Part shown: one piece after another, positions 50,428 to 54,298 of the stretch
Position numbering within the stretch: the stretch's first letter is position 1
Layout of the letters: every line of letters begins with the position of its first letter
From: Virgisporangium aliadipatigenens
GTDB lineage: Bacteria > Actinomycetota > Actinomycetes > Mycobacteriales > Micromonosporaceae
Direction of reading: 5' to 3'
DNA length: 54,298 nt
NCBI RefSeq assembly: GCF_016863615.1
Contig: NZ_BOPF01000055.1
Span: 1 to 54,298, forward strand
Notes under the pieces: generated by a model
Database searches by the model: none
What the model saw: the letters and a program-made list of their open reading frames with translations, nothing else
Told to the model about the DNA's origin: nothing
Program-made: the position numbers and the translations under genes

Positions 50428-53400
50428 GTGACGAGGGACGGCACGTCCGACGCCCGGGGCGGCGACCACGGCGATCGCGCTGATCAGGGTGATCACGCGG
50501 AACGTCTCGCGGCGAGCCCCGAGCAGCAGTGGAGATCCGCCGCGGACGCGGCCGGGGAGATCCTGCCGCCGCCCGGCGGGGAGCCGGTGCACCCGCCGGT
50601 CGATGAGGGCTGGCCGGACCTCGGGCGGCTTTCGGCCGTCGATCCGCTGACGATCTCGCGGCTCGCGTCCGGGCCGGAGTCCGCTGCGTCGCCGGAGGCC
50701 AGTGCCTCGTCGGCCTCCTCGACCTCCGGCGCTTCTTCGACTTCGCCGGAATCGGCCGCGTCCGCCACCTCGGCGGCCTCGTCCGCCTCGGCGGCCTCCT
50801 CCACCTCGGCAGGCTCCTCGACCTCGGCGGCCTCGGTGAGGTCGTCGGGTGAGGCGGTGGGGACCGACGATGCCGCCGGGTCTGCCGGTGGGGCATCCAG
50901 GGCCGGAAAAGCGCGGCGGGCGAGGAAGGCCACGGCACCCACGGCTCCTGCGGCGCCCGGGGAGTCCGGGCGGGCGTCGGACGGCCCGGCGTCGGCCGAA
51001 TCGGCGGCCGCTGCGGAATCCGAAGGGGCGGATGGCACGGCCGGGTCGGTGCCGTCGGGCGACGCCACGGCGGTGAGTCCGCCGGCGGCGGCCGGGCGGC
51101 GGCCGCGTCCCAGCCGGGCGCGGCGTGGCCGATCGGCCGGTGCTGCGGCGTCCACCCCGGCCGAGCCCACTTCGTTTGAGGCGACTTCATCCGAGTCCGC
51201 TGGGTTGGAGCCTGACCCCTTCGAGGCCGCCTCGCCGGGCGTAACCTCGGCGGGTGCGGCGTCCGGGCGGTCTCCGGCCGAGGTGGCGCCGCCTGCGGCT
51301 GGGCCGGCTTCTCCGGTTGAGCCTGCCTCCTTGGCTGAGCCTGCTTCTTCGGCTGATACGGCGCCGAGTGATGCGACGGCCGTGATTCCGGCGGTGGTGT
51401 CCGAGTCGGCCGGGTCTGAAGGTGCGGGAGCACCGGCTGATGCGACCGCCGTGATTCCGGCCGTGACCTCTGAGTGGCCGTCGGCTGAGGGGGTAACGGC
51501 CCCGGCCGATGCGACCTCGGTGATCCCGGCCGTGACCGCCGAGTCGGCAGAGTCCGATGGCGCGGCGCCGCCGGCCGATGCGACCACCGTGATTCCGGCC
51601 GTGACGACTGAGCGGCCGTCGGCCGAGGGAGTGACGGCGCCGGCGGATGCGACCACTGTGCTTCCGGCCGTGGCCGATGGCGCGCCGCCGCCGGCGGACG
51701 CGACCGCCGTGATTCCGGCCGTGACGGCTGAGCGGCCGTCGGCTGGGCCCGCGGCCCCGGCGGACGCGACCGCCGAGATTCCGGCCGTGACTTCCGCGCG
51801 GCCGCCGGCCGATGCGACCGCCGTCATCCCGGCGGTGGGGGGCGAGCGTCGCCCGGCGACCTCCCCGGCCGACGAGACCGTGATCATCCCCACGCCGCCC
51901 GCCGTCAACGCGGACGGCTTTCCGGTCTATCCGGACCCGCACCGTTCATCGGCGGAGCCGGAGCCGGCCCAACGGCCCACCGGCGCCCCGCCGGCGCAGG
52001 ACCCGACGACGGTCATCCCGACCGGCCGCCCACCGGCGCCCGACGCCACCATGATCGTTCCCTCCGGGCCGCTGCCGCCGGCCGAGCCCACGGTGATCCT
52101 TCCGATCGGTTCGCCGACGGCCGGTGACGCCACCGTCGTGGTGCCCGTCCCGGAAGCGGAGCGGGAGCCGCGCGAGGCCGATGAGCGGGCCGCTTACCAG
52201 GGGCCCGAGCGCCGGCGGCCGGCCCAGGCGAAGAAGCAGCAGGTCGACCTCTCCGGCATCGCCGAGCTGAAGGCGATCATGCGGATCCGGGCGTTCCGGC
52301 GGCTGTGGGCCGTGCTCAGTCTCTCCGCGCTCGGCGACTGGCTCGGCCTGCTGGCGACGTCGACGTTCGCGGCGGCCCAGGTGGACAACTCGCTGGCGAA
52401 AGGTGCCGCGTTCGGCACCGTCATCGCCGTGCGCCTGCTGCCGGCGCTGATCCTCGGGCCGATGGCGGGCGTGCTCGCGGACCGCTTCGACCGGCGCTTC
52501 ACGATGGCGGTCTGCGACGTCATCCGCTTCGTCTTCTTCCTGTCGATCCCGCTGGCGACGCTGTTCACGGACAATCCCGCGCTGGTCATCGGCTGGGCGG
52601 CGGTGGCGACGTTCGTCATCGAGGCCGTGGCGATGCTGTGGACGCCGGCCAAGGAAGCGGCCGTCCCCAACCTGGTGCCACGCGCCCGGTTGGAGGCGAC
52701 CAACCAGCTCAGCCTCGCCACGACGTACGGCGTGACCCCGGTCGCCGCGGCGCTGCTGCTCGCCGGCCTCAACTCGTTGCTCGGGCAGTGGGACGTGCCG
52801 GAGTGGGCCGAGGCCACCGACGTCGCGCTCTACTTCAACGCGCTGACGTTCCTGGCGAACGCCCTCATCGTCTTCTTCCTCATCCCGGAGATCAGCGGCC
52901 GGGCCGCCGCGACGGGACCCGGCGAGCGCAAACCGGGGATGCTGCGCGAGTTCCTGGAGGGCTGGAAGTTCGTCGGGCAGACCCCGCTGGTGCGCGGCCT
53001 CGTGCTCGGCATCCTGGGGGCGTTCGCCGGCGGCGGTGTCGTGGTCGGCACGGCCAACCTCTACGCGCGCGAACTGTACGGCGGCGACGCGGCGTTCTTC
53101 CTGCTGTTCGCGACGCTGTTCATCGGGCTGGCGGGCGGCATCGTGGCGGGGCCGCGGCTGGTCGGCGCGCTGTCGCGGCGGCGCTGGTTCGGGCTGTCGA
53201 TCATCCTGGCGGCGGGCTCCGTGATCGTGCTCGCGCTCGCGCCGCAGCTGGCGTTCGCGGTGACGGCGACGCTGTTCGTGGGCGCCGGTGCCGGGATGGC
53301 GTTCCTGTCCGGGACGACGCTGCTCGGTGGCGAGGTCGACGACGAGGTGCGCGGGCGGGCGTTCGCCGTGGTGCAGACGGGCGTGCGGGTGGTGCTGATG

Positions 53401-54298
53401 TTCACCATCGCGCTCTCCAGCACGTTGGTCGGTGCGGGCGGGCGGCCGACGTTCGACCTGGGGCCGTTCACGGTCGAACTGTCGACGACCCGCATCCTGC
53501 TGATCGTCGCCGGCGTCTGCGGCGTCATGGCCGGCGCCGGTGCGCTGAAGCAGATGGACGACAAGCACGGCGTGCCGCTGCTGGCCGACCTGTGGGCCTC
53601 CGTGCGCGGACGCCCGCTGGTGAAGGCCGAGCCGAAGCCGGTGCGCGGGCTGTTCCTGGTCTTCGAGGGCGGCGACGGCGCAGGCAAGTCGACGCAGGTG
53701 AACCTGCTGGCGGACGCGCTGCGGCGGGCCGGCCGGGACGTCGTGGTGACCCGCGAACCGGGCGCCACGACGGCGGGTGCGCAGATCCGGCGGCTGCTGC
53801 TGGAGGGCGAGGCGGTCGCGCCGCGCGCGGAGGCGCTGCTGTACGCGGCGGACCGCGCGCACCACGTCACCACGGTGGTGCGGCCGGCGCTGGATCGCGG
53901 CGCGGTGGTGATCAGTGACCGGTACGTCGACTCGTCGCTGGCGTACCAGGGGGCCGGCCGGACGCTTCCGGTGCAGGAGGTGGCCTGGTTGTCGGACTGG
54001 GCCACGGGTGGGCTCAAGCCGGACCTGGTCGTCCTGCTGGATCTCGACCCGGCGGTCGGGCTGCGGCGGGCGCTGTCCCGCTCGGGTGGCGCGGATCTGC
54101 TGGAGAGCGAGTCGCTGGCGTTCCACGAACGGGTCCGCTACCAGTTCCTCGACCTGGCCGCCAACGACTCGGGCCGCTACCTGGTGCTGGATGCCGAGCG
54201 CGAGCCGGAGCACGTCGCCTCCGTCGTGCTCGAACGGGTCGTCGAGCTGCTGCCGGCTCCGGACCGGTTCCAGCGAAGGAGCGATGACAGGGTGACCA
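50428..54298 (+). CDS. tmk: MFS-type membrane protein fused to thymidylate kinase, with long repetitive N-terminus (3' end outside window)
   Basis: The frame runs from GTG 50428 (GGGGAGG 10 bases upstream) to the window edge, at least 1290 codons. Residues 1 to about 605 are low-complexity: a Ser/Ala tract (about 85-140) and 13 [DE]xTxx[ILV]P motifs. Residues about 610-1060 form an MFS-like domain of about 12 helices. Residues from about 1075 are a thymidylate kinase: Walker A GGDGAGKS (about 1081), REPGA, and SDRYVDSSLAYQG. The kinase makes dTDP for DNA synthesis. Similar fusions occur in actinomycetes. GTG 54292 near the edge may be the start of the next gene. Confidence 0.92.
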   Translation, partial: MTRDGTSDARGGDHGDRADQGDHAERLAASPEQQWRSAADAAGEILPPPGGEPVHPPVDEGWPDLGRLSAVDPLTISRLASGPESAASPEASASSASSTSGASSTSPESAASATSAASSASAASSTSAGSSTSAASVRSSGEAVGTDDAAGSAGGASRAGKARRARKATAPTAPAAPGESGRASDGPASAESAAAAESEGADGTAGSVPSGDATAVSPPAAAGRRPRPSRARRGRSAGAAASTPAEPTSFEATSSESAGLEPDPFEAASPGVTSAGAASGRSPAEVAPPAAGPASPVEPASLAEPASSADTAPSDATAVIPAVVSESAGSEGAGAPADATAVIPAVTSEWPSAEGVTAPADATSVIPAVTAESAESDGAAPPADATTVIPAVTTERPSAEGVTAPADATTVLPAVADGAPPPADATAVIPAVTAERPSAGPAAPADATAEIPAVTSARPPADATAVIPAVGGERRPATSPADETVIIPTPPAVNADGFPVYPDPHRSSAEPEPAQRPTGAPPAQDPTTVIPTGRPPAPDATMIVPSGPLPPAEPTVILPIGSPTAGDATVVVPVPEAEREPREADERAAYQGPERRRPAQAKKQQVDLSGIAELKAIMRIRAFRRLWAVLSLSALGDWLGLLATSTFAAAQVDNSLAKGAAFGTVIAVRLLPALILGPMAGVLADRFDRRFTMAVCDVIRFVFFLSIPLATLFTDNPALVIGWAAVATFVIEAVAMLWTPAKEAAVPNLVPRARLEATNQLSLATTYGVTPVAAALLLAGLNSLLGQWDVPEWAEATDVALYFNALTFLANALIVFFLIPEISGRAAATGPGERKPGMLREFLEGWKFVGQTPLVRGLVLGILGAFAGGGVVVGTANLYARELYGGDAAFFLLFATLFIGLAGGIVAGPRLVGALSRRRWFGLSIILAAGSVIVLALAPQLAFAVTATLFVGAGAGMAFLSGTTLLGGEVDDEVRGRAFAVVQTGVRVVLMFTIALSSTLVGAGGRPTFDLGPFTVELSTTRILLIVAGVCGVMAGAGALKQMDDKHGVPLLADLWASVRGRPLVKAEPKPVRGLFLVFEGGDGAGKSTQVNLLADALRRAGRDVVVTREPGATTAGAQIRRLLLEGEAVAPRAEALLYAADRAHHVTTVVRPALDRGAVVISDRYVDSSLAYQGAGRTLPVQEVAWLSDWATGGLKPDLVVLLDLDPAVGLRRALSRSGGADLLESESLAFHERVRYQFLDLAANDSGRYLVLDAEREPEHVASVVLERVVELLPAPDRFQRRSDDRVT
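51370..52146 (+). repeat. Array of 13 DATxVIP-type motifs in the kinase fusion
   Basis: Variants include DATAVIP, DATSVIP, DATTVLP, DATAEIP, DETVIIP, DPTTVIP, DATMIVP, EPTVILP and DATVVVP. Thr, an aliphatic residue at +3 and Pro at +4 are constant; an acidic residue sits at -2 throughout. The first eight copies are spaced 12-24 codons apart and linked by AVTxER-like segments; the last five are more diverged. Confidence 0.85.

Noticed and set aside
50493-51908. 471-codon Ser/Ala-rich minus-strand open frame opposite the kinase fusion N-terminus
   Set aside because: The repeats it contains are the reverse complement of the DATxVIP array. The plus frame continues into MFS and kinase domains, so the plus strand is the coding one.
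52305-53918. 537-codon plus-strand open frame inside the MFS-kinase gene
   Set aside because: It is an out-of-frame shadow; the MFS helices and kinase motifs are read in the frame of GTG 50428.
54276-54298. Start of the next gene (possibly holB) at GTG 54292
   Set aside because: GGAG lies about 10 bases upstream and the position is plausible, but only seven bases are in the window, too few to call.

Overview
The window is GC-rich actinobacterial DNA. Gene order, the fused MFS-thymidylate kinase at the right edge and the type VII secretion genes suggest a filamentous actinomycete, most likely Micromonosporaceae or a close relative; this is inferred from gene content, not from a marker gene. 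Many starts are GTG, and several start codons lie 6-7 bases after a TANNNT box, as expected for leaderless transcripts.

Left part (1-8.1 kb): the 3' part of a MarP-like membrane protease, then a core type VII (ESX) secretion locus. A fused three-ATPase eccC and a mycosin read leftward and eccD reads rightward from a shared intergenic region holding four evenly spaced ATGATCACG-type repeats. From 8.1 to 18.9 kb comes the block also known from Mycobacterium: ppa, a D-Ala-D-Ala carboxypeptidase, a zincin-like metalloprotease, tilS, hpt, ftsH and folE. A gamma-glutamyltransferase, a GlxA-type regulator and a 42-residue membrane peptide are inserted between tilS and hpt.

Middle (19-32 kb): folE is separated from folP-folB-folK by about 13 kb. 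This stretch holds two membrane proteins (one with a degenerate FtsK-like domain) and a tightly coupled leftward operon resembling a stripped-down type IV secretion machine: small 2-TM proteins in the VirB2 and VirB3 positions, a VirB4-like ATPase with a disordered N-terminus of about 550 residues, a polytopic VirB6-like protein, an NTF2/VirB8-like protein, a two-domain peptidoglycan hydrolase and an unknown protein. No relaxase, integrase or attachment site is visible, so it looks like a fixed envelope machine rather than an ordinary mobile element. Its distal half (about 22.6-27.0 kb) has clearly lower G+C than its surroundings.

Right part (32.3-54.3 kb): the folate genes folP-folB-folK and a DUF3180 gene; a second ESX-type cassette (WXG-like protein, PPE-like protein, second mycosin, with no ATPase); membrane proteins; a glycine betaine/choline-type ABC transporter whose binding protein appears circularly permuted; an orphan nuoD; a methyltransferase of the MidA/NDUFAF7 family coupled to a MazEF-type toxin-antitoxin pair; a PRC-barrel protein; a D-threonine-aldolase-type enzyme; and a giant MFS-thymidylate kinase fusion that runs off the window. 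Its long disordered N-terminus carries 13 copies of a [DE]-x-T-x-x-[ILV]-P motif, which resembles an array of FHA-domain docking sites.
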